From Isoetes taiwanensis (Eukaryota > Streptophyta > Lycopodiopsida > Isoetales > Isoetaceae), in NCBI GenBank assembly GCA_021234155.1, contig JAJEKV010000059.1:7508779-7572778 (forward strand): a DNA stretch of 64,000 nt. Direction: 5' to 3'. Position 1 is the stretch's first letter. Each line of letters begins with the position of its first letter. Both the position numbers and the translations under genes were made by a program. The notes under the pieces are model-generated. The model saw only the letters and a list, made by a program, of their open reading frames with translations, had not been told where the DNA came from and ran no database searches. Shown here in pieces: positions 46,560 to 57,387 of this stretch.

Positions 46560-48240
46560 GATTTATCGCCGTGCTCTCTTATAATGGTCATTATACTCTG
46601 ATTCTTCTTCAGAGTTATCTCCGTCGCTGACTTGTACATGATCATCCGCAACGGGGTCAATAACTGGGTCAACTATGTCACATTCTCGAATGGTTATGAC
46701 TTCCCATTTGGCATGTGGAACTTCCAATGGCTTTAACTCTCCTGGAATGGCCTAGAATCTGTGATTGTTATGCCTTTATTTACTAGCAAGGTGACATTGC
46801 TTAATGTAATGCGCAATGTGCTTCTTCATTCGCGACAAAAAATAGCTAGATCTGATCTTGAAATAGGTTTTCATGAACCCGACATGTCCAGCTATAGGAC
46901 TATTATGTTGTCATGGAGGATAAGCCTTCAAAACCCTGATGTTTCTGGCGCACATAATTTATTCTCGTAATAAAGGATCTTGCCTTCCTTTTTGTAATGA
47001 CGGAAATCCTCACACTCTTTATCCATCCTAACTTCCTTAGATAAGCTTTGCCAAACCTTATAAATTCAGGATCGATCGGAAGAGCTTGCTCAATTGTCTT
47101 CCCAAACTTACTGGTGAACGTGGAGATAGCATTACAATGCACGCTGGTAACAAAAGGATGTCTAGAAAGGGCATCGGCAACAACGTTGTGCTTGTCAGTT
47201 TGTACACAACCTCATCATATTCCATTAAGAATTCCATCCATCTACGTTGATGGAGATTGAGGTGGGGTTGTGTGAAGATATATTGGAGACTTTGATGATC
47301 TGTGTCCAATTGGAATCTCATCCCAAGAAGTAATATCTCCATATTTGCAAAACCCGCATAGCGGCAAGCAATTTTTGGTCATGTATTGGGTATCGCTGCT
47401 CATCTTCATTCATCTTTTTTGAGTCATAGGTGATGACCCTTCCCTCTTGCATTAAGACGACTCCAGTAGTTATCTTACTGGCATCAGTGGCAACCCACTT
47501 ATCCTTTAGAGGATCCGGCAAGGTAAGAACTGGAGCAATGGTCAATGCTTTCTTCAATTGCTGAAATCTGGATTGGACTTTCTCCTTCCAATGTGCCATC
47601 CAGTCCTTGACTTTCTCATGTTTTGTGAGATCAGTAAGGGGGGCAGCTATCTTAGCAAAATCCTCAATAATTTTTTTATATTACCCCGCCAAACCCATAA
47701 AACTTTTAACCTCTGAAACATTTGTAGGAGCAGGCCAGTCTTTAACTGCCTCAATCTTAGTTGGACCTGTGGAAATACCGTCAGCAGAAACAATGTGTCT
47801 TAACGTACACTCTAGTGGTGGCAAACTTGTAATTGGAGAACTTAGCAAATAGCTGATGGTGTCGCAGCTTCTGTAGGGCTAGGCAAAGATGTCGTTCATG
47901 GCCTTTTACGTTCTTATTATAAATAAGTATGTCATCGAAAAAAATGATGACAAACTCATCCAGATAGTCATTATTCATTAACCGCATAAATGTGGCAGAG
48001 GCATTGGTTAAAGGACATAACCATGGATTCATAATGCCCATAGAGGGTCCTGAAAGCTGACTTGTGATATTTCTTCCGTAATTCTTATTTAGTGATACCC
48101 TGATCGAAGGTCGATCTTGAAGAGTATCTAGATCCTTGCAATTGGTCCATAAGATCATCGGCCCACAGTTATTTTCGAGCTCGGCAAAAAGCTAGATAAT
48201 GTTAAGCGTATCAAAATTCTCGGGTTTGCATGGTACGAGC
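46560..48240 (-). pseudogene. Ty3/gypsy pol remnant (reverse transcriptase, RNase H, integrase edge)
   Basis: On the minus strand the order is that of a gypsy pol gene. At 48158-47850 there is the reverse transcriptase palm with [13 protein letters not shown] and [12 protein letters not shown], where FFDD corresponds to the Y/F-x-DD active site. Next come the connection segment (near 47790-47620, VKDWPAP and AAPLTDLTKHEK-like) and RNase H at 47599-47200 (WVATDASKITTGVVLMQEGR, DTDHQSLQYIFTQPH). Near 46745-46570 LKPLEVPHAKWEVIT resembles the entry to the integrase core (PLPIP.WKWE.I). Stops and frameshifts between blocks show it is dead. No LTRs or primer site were found, so it is a fragment. 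Confidence 0.8.
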
Positions 48241-49700
48241 CATGGCTTCTGGCGGTAAAGGGAAGAGGTGCTCATGTACAAAGTCGAGAGTCTGGCTATG
48301 GTGGAAGCAACTCAAATTCGGCGGCTATGGTGGTTGGAGGAGGTAAGAAAAAACACAAATGGGTCGGGAGCAAAAGTTACCCTAGAAAGAATACATGAAT
48401 CCTTATTATTTTTATTTTTGAAGTATTATAAAAAAAATTTATACGGTGGAAATTTTTTTATATGGCGGGCGTACTGCGGCGCTAAGTGGTTTTAGTGCCT
48501 TAAAATTGGATTCTGAGCGTCCATTTTCCGGTCGGCACCACATTCATAAAAAAGTTAAAAATCTTCTCCCTCATGCATCTTTTGAGGGTGCTTCCAAGGC
48601 GTCTTTGCCAATTTGAGTCTCCTCTTTGCCCTTGTAAAGGTGCAAGAATCGCCTCCATCCGATCTTTCTATGAAAAAAAGTTATCAATACACCACCACAA
48701 AAGGGGGGAGGGGGGAGGAGGGAACTTAGCAAGATAGATCATAGCCAAAGCATTATTATCTAAATAATTAAGGCAACAAATAGCGAAACCAACAACCGAC
48801 CAAATGAAGCAAAACAAAATTAAGCAGATCGAGCACCATAAGCAACCTTGCGAGGGAAGACCAAGACGTAAAATATAAGTGATGGGTAGCTGGGACCAAG
48901 GGAAAGGAATGGATTGACTCGTAAACGAGGATATAAGCCCAAAGCAATCCATGGAGCAAAACAAGAGCAAGCACAAAAGGCCATAAAATATATGATATGC
49001 GTACGAAACTTCTACGGGATAATGAAGAAGAGAATTAGTGCACTAAGGCTAATGTGAATGTTCATAATATGGAAAAGATCGAAATAGATTTTCAATTGAG
49101 AAACAATATGTCAAGCCAACTGCAAAGCAAAATACATCCATTTAGGCAAAGAAAAACAAACCGCAACCAGTAGATGGGACAAATTATAGACAGGTACATC
49201 CAAACATGAAAGTACACACCTCTAATGGGAATAAACGAACTTAACATATGCGCACATGGAATGATATGTACGTGGGCCCCCAACATTTATATAGACAAGA
49301 AACCTCGTATAACACACTATGATATTCACAATAATTACAGAGAAGGAAAAGATTCATACAAATGGAATATGGTACAAATATGTGAGAAATGACACGCACA
49401 ACCCATGATGGCCCGTGGAGTCAAGCAAATCAAGTTGACACTCGCAGAGAATAAGAGCACGCGTACAATCAGTTGAACATCCATGTAATATGGATGCCCG
49501 GATGCCATGGAACCAGTAACGAGAGAATTTGACGAATCATATCCATAGAGCCCATCGTCAATAGAAACTACAACAACCCTCGCACCACTTCAAAAGAATT
49601 TTCAAGTTATATATTCCGTCTCTCAGCTCCCTCCCCCCCCTCCCCCGCATGGCTGTTCTATTTCTAAGCATGTCACAACTTTCTCCCAGTAATTGATTAG
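48241..49700. other. No gene seen
   Basis: No supported gene. The stretch contains a purine-rich GGGGGGAGGGGGGAGGAGGG run at 48703 and a pyrimidine-rich CTCCCTCCCCCCCCTCCCCC run at 49627. Short minus-strand hydrophobic frames at 48668-49286 are probably chance. Confidence 0.4.
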
Positions 49701-49720
49701 GGAGTCCATGTGATTTTTCT

Positions 49721-51995
49721 TCAGAGTGGAGGTGTGCTTTTCATTTCGAACATCATCCAGTGCGTTATATAATCCTTGATGCCTTTCACTAGTTGGCTAG
49801 ATTCTTTAACAGTTTTGAAGGGAGGAAGTAGTTTTGGCTGCCCTATAGGAATAAGAACTTCACCTGTAGCCCCCCGTTGCCACAACTCGATTCCTTGTAC
49901 AGGCATCCACAACTTGTCACCTGGTCTCCACGTATATTGCATGATCGGTATTCCATCCCTAATCCAAAACTTGAACTGAAGTGTGGCTTTGTGTGTCCTG
50001 TCAACTGATCCTTACCATGTAGCAAGTATTCCTCGACAAATGATTTCCAATCTGTAACCTCATCCATCAAGAAAGCCATTTGGGTTGGGATCAATGCAAC
50101 TCTCAAACACATCCATTAGTTCAGGGAGACTAATCACGTCTTCTCTCTTGAGCTTGGTAGAGAAAGTTCCGAAGCATGCATCTAGATCATCATGCATATG
50201 CCCAACCGTCATGAACCCCACTTTCACAACCTTGAATACTCCCACTGCTGTCAAGTATGACATTGCCCCAAACATCCATCTATTCTTGTTTTCTTTACAA
50301 CAATTGTCCAATTCTCCTCTGGTAGTTGTTTCTCAAGTAAGCGGAAATCATCCCAAGTCCTCCTTGATTCTTTCGACACCTTGGATGTGAGCTCTTTTAT
50401 CTGCCTTTGGTAACATAGCAGCCGATCGTCCATCAAAGCCTCAAAAATGGGGGTTGAGGGAGAATACCTCCTCCCTTCTATCGATCCTTTCTCTAGTGTT
50501 CTCAAGCACTTGAAAATAGAACTCACATGGAAATTTGGATCATCCCTCCATAGATCAAACACAAAATAACCATAGGTGCCAGTTCCATGCCCATGTGTTA
50601 AGACACCCGCCATACTTACTTTCATCTGAAGAGCGTTTTGACAACGCTTGGGCAAAGGATCTAGCTTTGACAAGAAAGTCTTATGTTGGTCCATTTTATC
50701 ATGAATTATACACAAAAATCTATCAGGCTGCATCTGGAAAAATGTTCTCCACTGCCAATACCACTGTCTACATGATATTTGTTCCCTTTGGTGATCTGCA
50801 AATTGCTCCCTAATTGCCATTTTTTCTTTCTCTATTGCAGTTGATGCAAGTGTATCCTTTAGTTGAATGCAAGTGTTGCACTTTGAGAATGGCATGTGTT
50901 GCACGACACACACGTCTGAGAAGTGAGTTCTCCATAACTTGCTGAAATGTGATTGAGAAAGAGGCCGACCTCTAGTAGTTTCTAGGATGGAGTTGACCTC
51001 TTTCAGGCACTCTTTATGAATGTAATGTTGTGGCAACGCCCTTTGGACCACTCGCACACCGTGCTCGGTCACCTTCGACTTGTGTGGCATAGATTGAAAC
51101 ATGTATCTCATAAAGCTCTCGAAGACTGCAATGGCCTTCAAATTATTTGCTCTAGGTTTCAAAGTCAGTGCATTGCCATGTTGAAACAATCTGTGCCCTT
51201 TTCTGACCTACTCCCAGCATCTGTAAAATGAAGATTTGCTCACGCCAAGAATCCATCTCAATGCTCTCATACATATCTTCAGGCCCCTCAACTGATAAAA
51301 TAACCTTCCTGTGTTTTCATCATAGCTAGAATTTCTATACAAGGAGTAGATGAAATTGATCCTATCTTTCTGAAGCTGTCCAATGTATTGGGACCTTATC
51401 TCCACATGGCCATCCACACTGTACTGGACTGTGCAATCTAGATTGCAACACTCTTGTCCCCTAATTGCTTCCAGGTTTTCTTTGGTTGGGGCCATACTTT
51501 CCATCCTTTCTAAATATCTGTCACTTCTAGCCCTCCTGGGCACCCTTGGCAGCCTTTTATTAAAAATGTAGCGCCTCTTCCTTGTGATCAAAGGATGCGC
51601 ATCCATCACCAAACCTTCCATATTGCCTGGGGTGGGTCTTGGGGTATCTAGTTCTATTGGGTCTCCAGGTTCTCACCATTCTTGTGTGTAATATATCTAA
51701 TTGGCCATCTTAACTGAGTTTGGGACTCCAACAACCCAGAGCACACAATGCAGTCACTAGAGCTTCCTTGGGACATGATTGTATCAACTTGGATAAGAAG
51801 CTTCCCAATGCCAATTCCAAGATGATCATCTCCCAGCCTTTCATCATTCACACTATCAGAAGGATCAACTGCAGTTATGATGCCCTCTACAAAGACCGTC
51901 TCGTTGCAGGGATGCAACAATAAGCAAGCCATCTTCCTCCATTGGAGCCTAGGGCAATGTCCTGTGTTGGGCTTCCTTGGCTCCATTCTGCTCAT
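49721..51995 (-). pseudogene. DUF7869-type transposase-like pseudogene
   Basis: Three long minus-strand frames and two shorter ones follow each other. 51995-51654 is the N-terminus. 51621-51190 includes RGQECCNLDCTVQYSVDGHV and a helical segment. 51189-50325 includes SFYRCWE (just before a TAG), HMPFSKCNTCIQLKD, CIIHDKMDQHKTFLSKL and THGHGTGTYGYFVFDLWRDD. 50311-50060 includes DNCCKENKNRWMFGAMSYL and VGHMHDDLDACFGTFS. 50112-49721 is the C-terminus with QYTWRPGDKLWMP. The LDN.C.ENKN and VGHTHED.D signatures are those I know from DUF7869 proteins of transposon origin. Lesions: TAG near 51209 in an otherwise continuous frame, and one-base shifts near 50320, 50080 and 50000. Only a few lesions in about 750 codons suggests fairly recent loss. 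Confidence 0.75.
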
Positions 51996-52039
51996 CTCAC
52001 ATGCTCCCTAAATGAAAGACACATCAAAACCATATAGCC

Positions 52040-52200
52040 ATGAACACTACAAATCACAATAAAATATTAACATATAACCATATAACCATATAACCATATG
52101 TCAATTATCATAATCATATAACCATATAACATTAAATATAAACCATATACATATAACCATAACATAGAACTATAATATTTAACCATAGATTATATAAAAC
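52040..52200. repeat. (ACCATATA)n degenerate microsatellite
   Basis: Irregular tandem CATATAACCATATAACCATA words lie just upstream (minus-strand sense) of the DUF7869-like pseudogene. Confidence 0.85.
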
Positions 52201-52624
52201 ATTTTAACATTAAATATTTTATTGTGGCCATGTGCCATTTCCTCAGCGACTGCTGACGTCACGTCAACATCCACACACCCACGTCACTGATGACATGGCC
52301 CGTACGTACCAGACATTCATTATGGCACTTTTTCGAGGTTCGAGGGTGCAGCCAGAAATAACCGCACTCTTCCCCTTCCTTCTGCCCCGACCGATTCATC
52401 TGATTCATCCTCCTCTTACGTCCTTTGTCTGCTCTGTTCAGGCTAGGCAATCGATCAAAGAACACCCCCGCGACTTACTCTGATGGCAGCCACCTGGTCG
52501 ATGGATCGTGACGCATCCAGCGCTCTCCTTCGAACCATCTTCCTCGAATATTGCGAAGGGGAGGGGCTTGCGACCCACATGGGGAATGTATTTGAACTGC
52601 ATCCATAAGGAGCGCTGGTTGGTT

Positions 52625-52644
52625 TCTCAACTCGCGAGTCGAGA
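52625..52644. repeat. Palindrome P, copy 1
   Basis: TCTCAACTCGCGAGTCGAGA, one mismatch from perfect symmetry. It lies in tandem unit 1. Confidence 0.85.
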
Positions 52645-52889
52645 AGGCCCGTGAGTCTCACACACAGCAATGCAGAGTCCTTAATCTACATCCGCCCTTG
52701 ACCCGCCCAAGCTCTAGTGCATTCTCCTGTTACGGGTCGCAGGTGCCTCGACCCAGTCAGAGCCACTCTCCTTTGAACCATCTTCCTCGAATATTGCGAA
52801 GGGGAGGGGCTCGGACTGGGTGGAGGCCTCTGCGACCAACCACATGGGGAATGCATTTGAACTGCATCCCTAAGGAGCACTGGTTGGTT

Positions 52890-52909
52890 TCTCGACTCGC
52901 GAGTCGAGA
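52890..52909. repeat. Palindrome P, copy 2
   Basis: TCTCGACTCGCGAGTCGAGA, a perfect 20-bp palindrome, in tandem unit 2. Confidence 0.9.
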
Positions 52910-53341
52910 AGGCCCGCGAGTCTCACACACAGCAATGCATAGTCCTTAATCCACATCCACTCTTGACCCGTCCAAGCTCTTGACCCGTCCAAACTCTTGA
53001 CCCAATCTGAGCCACTCTCCTTCGAACCATCTTTTTCGAATATTGCGAAAGGGAGGGGCTCAGACTGGGTGGAGGCCTCTGTGACTAACAACAGGGGAAT
53101 GCATTCCAACTAAAACTACCTAAACATGGAGTTCTTTGCGAGTTACTCCGATTGGTTGCTCCCTTGCTGAGCATCTCTCAACGCAGAGAGTGTCTCGACG
53201 TTGAAATATGCTCAACAAGGAAACAACTAATCGATCGAGCTTTCGAGCAGTTCCATGTTCTATACAGGTCTAGCATGTCTAACAGAATCTCCGAAACAAG
53301 CATTCTAAGAAAATAATGAAACAAGCATCTTTGAAACTCAC

Positions 53342-53485
53342 CTCTTCTCGCAAGTACTCTTTGGGACATTGTATCACAGATCCCGTAGCCTCTCCGAGAG
53401 TCTTTGCTTCTTCTGTCAGCCTCATCAACAAGGCATCTACATCAAAAACTTGTCTCAAAGCAATTCTTGTGTATCCCTTCTCCAT
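53342..53485 (-). CDS. Candidate first exon of unknown minus-strand gene
   Basis: On the minus strand an ATG at 53485 opens a 48-codon frame, reading EKGYTRIALRQVFDVDALLM and then a charged helix, that ends exactly at a strong GTGAGT donor (53341-53336). It lies upstream of the DUF7869-like pseudogene on the same strand and could be its first exon or that of another gene. The next exon was not found. The protein is not recognised. Confidence 0.35.
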
Positions 53486-54779
53486 GGCACTGCAGTGAAG
53501 AGTTGCCCGTGTCTTCTAGCTCATCTCCGGCTGCTACCTTCGCCCAGGCACATCGATCAAATCAACTAGTTTCAACATGACACTTAGTTAGAACGAGATA
53601 CAAATTAAACCGCTGTTAGGAGCACCGTGTCATGGTGCCATGCAGGGAAGTTGTTCATAATCTCTCTCGGCCTCCGGCTGCTAAGACCCCATAAAACTAT
53701 GCGCCAATAATCTCCACTGTGCTCGATACACTTAGTCCCTCGAAATGTTCAATTTCGAATTAGTATTTGGGCGGGCTAAAGTTGGCCGAATTGTACCCTT
53801 AGCCCACTTGTTTGTCTTGAATGATTGTACGTCCTTTAAGAACGCGCCGGTACCTGTTTTTTACATGCGGTCCCAAAATCACAGAGTCTTGGAAGAGACT
53901 CAGTTTAGAAGGGAATTCGAGCAGCAAGAGACAACGTCGGCATTATGACATGACGACTCCAACGAGAAGCGGGGCGCCGAATCGAATGCAGGTTCTAGAA
54001 TGAAGAAAAGAAAGATCACGACTCCCGGTAAGCTCTCAATTTTAATTCGATTCATCCACCTTTTCTGATTCATCTTTTTGCCTTGCAGCATTTATGGCAG
54101 AGACGCTAGTGATCACTGGTAGAACTCCATTCTTTGTTATTGAAGGATTGGAGACAGTTACTGGAAACCCCTGCAGATTGCTGGTGGTATGTCGAAGTCA
54201 TATCCTGTGGGAAGGAGAAAGATCTGTTCCTTTGGCAGAGGGATAAAAAGAGTTTCGGCGACAAGTACAAGAAGGTCAGTGTGGTCCTCTCCGTTGCTGC
54301 CCCAGATACAAGATATCTTACTTTGTATGTAGAAGATTGCTCGAAGGGTAAATTCTATCACACCAAGAAATTATCTGTCTCCAATTATTCTTCCACTTCA
54401 ATGAGCAAAGGGGACCGACAAAAGGCCGGCGCCTTTAAATTGCCAGAACCTTGGCTGGAAGGATTTGGAAGGGATGAAGGAGGCCGGAACCCTCACATCA
54501 AAAGAGCTCGGAATGGAGATTTTCAGGGTGAGAGAGAAGCTTTTCAACACCGGGAACTTCACATCCAACGTGCTTGACTTTAAAGCACTCTACAGTTACT
54601 AAGGATGTAATTCAGAAAGAGAAAACTCCATAGAGGACTGCAAGTGTGGAAACAGAAAGTACTCGAGAGGATTCAGATGCAGATGAAAGAGAATGAAATA
54701 GTTGAATCCCAATTCTTGGATCCAGATGACCAGATAAAAAAATCACAGAGAGGGGCCCAAAAGATCGAGCGGCTGGCTC

Positions 54780-55216
54780 AATTTTATCCATTGGGAATTG
54801 GCCACAAGCTACTGTTGGACATAAGACAGTTGAAGGTTTGCACTGGCGATGTGGTCCTGTTCAACCATAGGGAATTTAATCCAACTCACATGCTAGAGAT
54901 TATAAACCTCATGGTGCGTCATCCCGTTGCGGATCCAATGCCTGCGGGTGCCATACCATTCAACAGAGCTACTGGTGAATTGTTCAGATGGAGCATTGAA
55001 GAAGACCTGAAGGGAAAAGACGTGAGGTTCTGTGGACGGTCAGCATTCAGGGAGGGCAGCACAAGTGTTGCAGACAGAAAAGGAAGTCTCGCAAAGGATC
55101 AAGGATCGATATTCCAAATGGGAGTGCAGAGTTCTCTCAGCAGACATGCCACCAACAGAGCTCGCCAGCATTAGCCACTGTCAGAATACAATAGCAGCAA
55201 GTGCCAGCTACATAAG
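54780..55216 (+). pseudogene. DGQHR/ParB-like domain with frameshift at the signature motif
   Basis: The frame up to 55030 reads IGHKLLLDIRQLKVCTGDVV, EFNPTHMLEIINLMVRHPVA and ELFRWSIEEDLKGKDVRF. The next frame, from 55032, reads VDGQHSGRAAQVLQTEKEVS, then KWECRVLSADMPPTELASIS and HCQNT. One extra base between GGTTC and GTGGAC (55030-55032) causes the change. The layout, hydrophobic strands, then F-x-VDGQH followed by a helix and later a conserved QN, is that of DGQHR/ParB-like folds. The Arg of DGQHR is Ser here. Family assignment is from pattern memory only. Confidence 0.5.
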
Positions 55217-55245
55217 GTATTTTACTGTCCCTGCTCCAGAGCGAT

Positions 55246-55265
55246 TCTCGACTCGCGAGTCGAGA
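55246..55265. repeat. Palindrome P, copy 3
   Basis: TCTCGACTCGCGAGTCGAGA, perfect. It lies in intron 55217-55693. Confidence 0.9.
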
Positions 55266-55305
55266 AAGACCCGTAATCCTCTGTTTTCTGTTTTCATCTG
55301 GGTAT

Positions 55306-55325
55306 TCTCGACTCATGAGTCGAGA
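55306..55325. repeat. Palindrome P, copy 4
   Basis: TCTCGACTCATGAGTCGAGA, perfect, with a symmetric change of the centre from CGCG to CATG. Flanks extend the symmetry to about 36 bp: CTGGGTAT on the left pairs with ACACCCAG on the right, with one mismatch. Confidence 0.9.
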
Positions 55326-55381
55326 ACACCCAGAATTTTAAAATAACTGCCTTACAGAGGCCTGCTGCGGATGGACGACTT

Positions 55382-55401
55382 TCTTGACTCGCGAGTCGAG
55401 A
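55382..55401. repeat. Palindrome P, copy 5
   Basis: TCTTGACTCGCGAGTCGAGA, a G-T type mismatch from perfect symmetry. Flanking CTT and AAG extend the stem. Confidence 0.85.
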
Positions 55402-55466
55402 AAGCCCCTACATCCTCTTTTTTCCTTCTTTCCCTGGCTTTCACGACTCTGTTTTCCTCTGGGTAT

Positions 55467-55486
55467 TCTTGACTCGCGAGTTGAGA
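55467..55486. repeat. Palindrome P, copy 6
   Basis: TCTTGACTCGCGAGTTGAGA. Both arms carry a T in place of C, so each arm makes a G-T pair in RNA. Flanking GTAT and ATAC extend the stem. Confidence 0.85.
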
Positions 55487-55542
55487 ATACATAGAATTTT
55501 AAATTAACTGCCACACAGAGGTCTGTTGCCATTCGACGACTT

Positions 55543-55561
55543 TCTCGATTGCAAGTCGAGA
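55543..55561. repeat. Palindrome P, copy 7 (degenerate)
   Basis: TCTCGATTGCAAGTCGAGA. One base is missing at the centre, but both outer arms are kept. Flanking CTT and AAG match those of copy 5. Confidence 0.75.
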
Positions 55562-55601
55562 AAGCCCCTGCATCCTCCTTTTTTTGTTTTCCTTTGGATA
55601 T

Positions 55602-55621
55602 TCTCGACTGGCGAGTCGAGA
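55602..55621. repeat. Palindrome P, copy 8
   Basis: TCTCGACTGGCGAGTCGAGA, one central mismatch. Confidence 0.85.
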
Positions 55622-57283
55622 AACCCTCTGGATGTACTCTTTCCATGTTCTGACATGGTTCCATTTATTGATTGCAACTTGTATCCTGACCAGATCATAC
55701 ACGCTCGGCAACAGTGGAAAGCATTGAGTTGTCCTCAGCGGCCTAAAGGAAACATGGCTCCCTCAGATAAGTGGAAGACCTTTGAGAAACTTTGCAGATA
55801 TGTTCTTCTGGAAGGCCAGAAAGATGATGAGGGGAACGATGAAGATGAGAAAAAAAAAGAGAACACCAAGAAAGGGCAGGGAGTCTCTATCTGACCATAT
55901 GACCTCATTCTCTGCAGTGAGGCGGTCTGGATAAAATGGACTGAGATCTGGGCTCTCTGGACAAGAGTTAAGCCTAAGGACAACAATGGAGAATCGCCAA
56001 CTAAGCCGGACCCAAAGTTGTTCGACAAGCAGTTCATGAAAAGGATACAAGGCTTGATTGACAAAGAAACGCTCGACCTACAGGGCAAAATCCTGGATGG
56101 GACAATCCTGCTAAGGAAGACAAGGAGTTCAAAAATGCAGGACGCAAAGGATTATGCCACAGTCCTAAAGAGATGGCGTGCATTGGAAGAAGACATCACA
56201 GAATTTTGCAATGTTGCATCCAATGCATGCCATGATTTTTATTATTATAAGGAGAAGGCGTCGATTGATGAGGATGACATGAAGGAGTTGAACCGGCTAT
56301 GTCAACCCTCAGCTTAAGCGTAACGTCAAAACCGCCCCCTTTCCTGAACGTCCTATGGCACTTTTGAAGCAAAAGCTTGGATTCGGGGTGGTCCATTTAA
56401 GGCAAACGATAGCTCCCCTCCCTTCTTGATAACCTTGGATCACAAGGGATTCAGTGGTCTGGAACTGGCGGCTGGGCCCTTGGCACTATTTGCCACGAAT
56501 ATGATCGAAGACCCCACCCTATTTTATGAAAAAACTGACATTGAGCAGTGGTATAAGACGTGTCTGGACATGACCAAGCTAGATACTTTCAGTTTCCCTA
56601 TCTTTGTATGCCGGGCAATCAGACAACTGCTGTGTTACAATGGGCAGCGGATATTGATTTCACCAACAAGGTCTTTTATTCCATATACGAGCTGGAACAT
56701 GAGTGTAGACTTGGCCGGCCAAAGGTACCAAGTTTTGCCAACATAGTTTTTTTCTGGTTTCAAGGTCGAATGTAGACCTGTACAAGTGATGGTCAAGCGA
56801 GCACCACTATCTCGATAAGTTCATGATTTCTCAGAAGCATATGGAACTCTGGAAGGGCGGCAGATTTATGGAGGATGTGCCATCGATTGACAAAGTTAGC
56901 GCTAATGGTGCGACATATCCAATACATAGAATTCCTATCCGGCCGAGAGTTATCAAGTACTTCATAACCAGCTTGGTCGAGGGAGATCAAATTGTATGCG
57001 AGTGGTATATGAATGGCCTGTTCTCTCAGGAGATGGAATGAAACCAATATCTGTGGTTGGGAACAAGGACATGGTTGAGACCATTCAGTCATACATGGAC
57101 CTGCTTAATGACCATTTTCAAGACAGGAAGACTGCTGGAAGTAGTAAGGACGAAGATGACGGAGATAAAAATGACAGCCAAGGAGATAAACATGATGGAG
57201 ATGTCCAAGGTTTAGAGAACTTGCAGCAGAACAAATAATGGAGAATCTGAGATTGAGGTGAGTTTACTTTGCTTTCGAGGGTT

Positions 57284-57303
57284 TCTCGACTCGCAAGTCG
57301 AGA
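57284..57303. repeat. Palindrome P, copy 9
   Basis: TCTCGACTCGCAAGTCGAGA with one central mismatch. The flanks CGAGGGTT and AACCCTCCG extend the perfect pairing to about 34 bp. Confidence 0.9.
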
Positions 57304-57331
57304 AACCCTCCGAGTCTTTAACTTTTTCCTT

Positions 57332-57351
57332 TCTCGACTCGCGAGTTGAGA
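57332..57351. repeat. Palindrome P, copy 10
   Basis: TCTCGACTCGCGAGTTGAGA with one G-T type mismatch. Confidence 0.85.
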
Positions 57352-57387
57352 ATCTCATTTCGTAACTGATGACTTTCATCATTCCAG

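Larger units (their letters stand above)
52525..53115. repeat. Tandem array of about 245-bp units carrying the palindrome
   Basis: Unit 1 starts near 52526, unit 2 near 52769 and a partial unit 3 near 53015. Each starts CTCCTTYGAACCATCTTCCT and continues GAATATTGCGAAGGGGAGGG. Units 1 and 2 contain the TCTCGACTCGCGAGTCGAGA-type palindrome followed by GTGAGTCTCACACACAGCAA. Unit 3 ends before reaching that point. Confidence 0.8.
55217..55693 (+). other. Intron holding six palindrome P copies
   Basis: The donor is AAG/GTATTT at 55216-55217 and the acceptor is TATCCTGACCAG ending at 55693. Inside, a unit of about 160 bp is repeated about 2.5 times, with GACGACTTTCTYGA, a palindrome, AAAGCCCCTRCATCCTC, a T-rich tract, CTCTGGGTATTCT, a second palindrome, AGAATTTTAAAWTAACTGCC and ACAGAGGYCTG in order. 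The coding frames on either side do not join cleanly, in line with the other lesions of the gene. Confidence 0.55.
57258..57387 (+). other. 130-bp intron holding two palindrome P copies
   Basis: The donor GAG/GTGAGT and the acceptor TCATCATTCCAG/G are both strong. Two palindromes, at 57284 and 57332, occupy nearly a third of this short intron. The exon that follows leads into the phosphatase domain. Confidence 0.6.

Noticed and set aside
47781-48158. A functional reverse transcriptase gene
   Set aside because: FFDD is present, but upstream palm motifs are out of frame and stops interrupt the connection to RNase H, so it is a remnant.
48668-49286. Hydrophobic minus-strand frames as a membrane protein gene
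   Set aside because: They are short, overlapping frames without splice signals or family motifs. Their Leu/Cys-rich composition is typical of chance frames in AT-rich DNA.
52625-57351. The ten palindromes as a CRISPR-like array
   Set aside because: Spacing is irregular (about 48 bp to 2.3 kb), the DNA between copies is itself repeated or coding, and the setting is a plant gene with introns. There are no cas-like genes.
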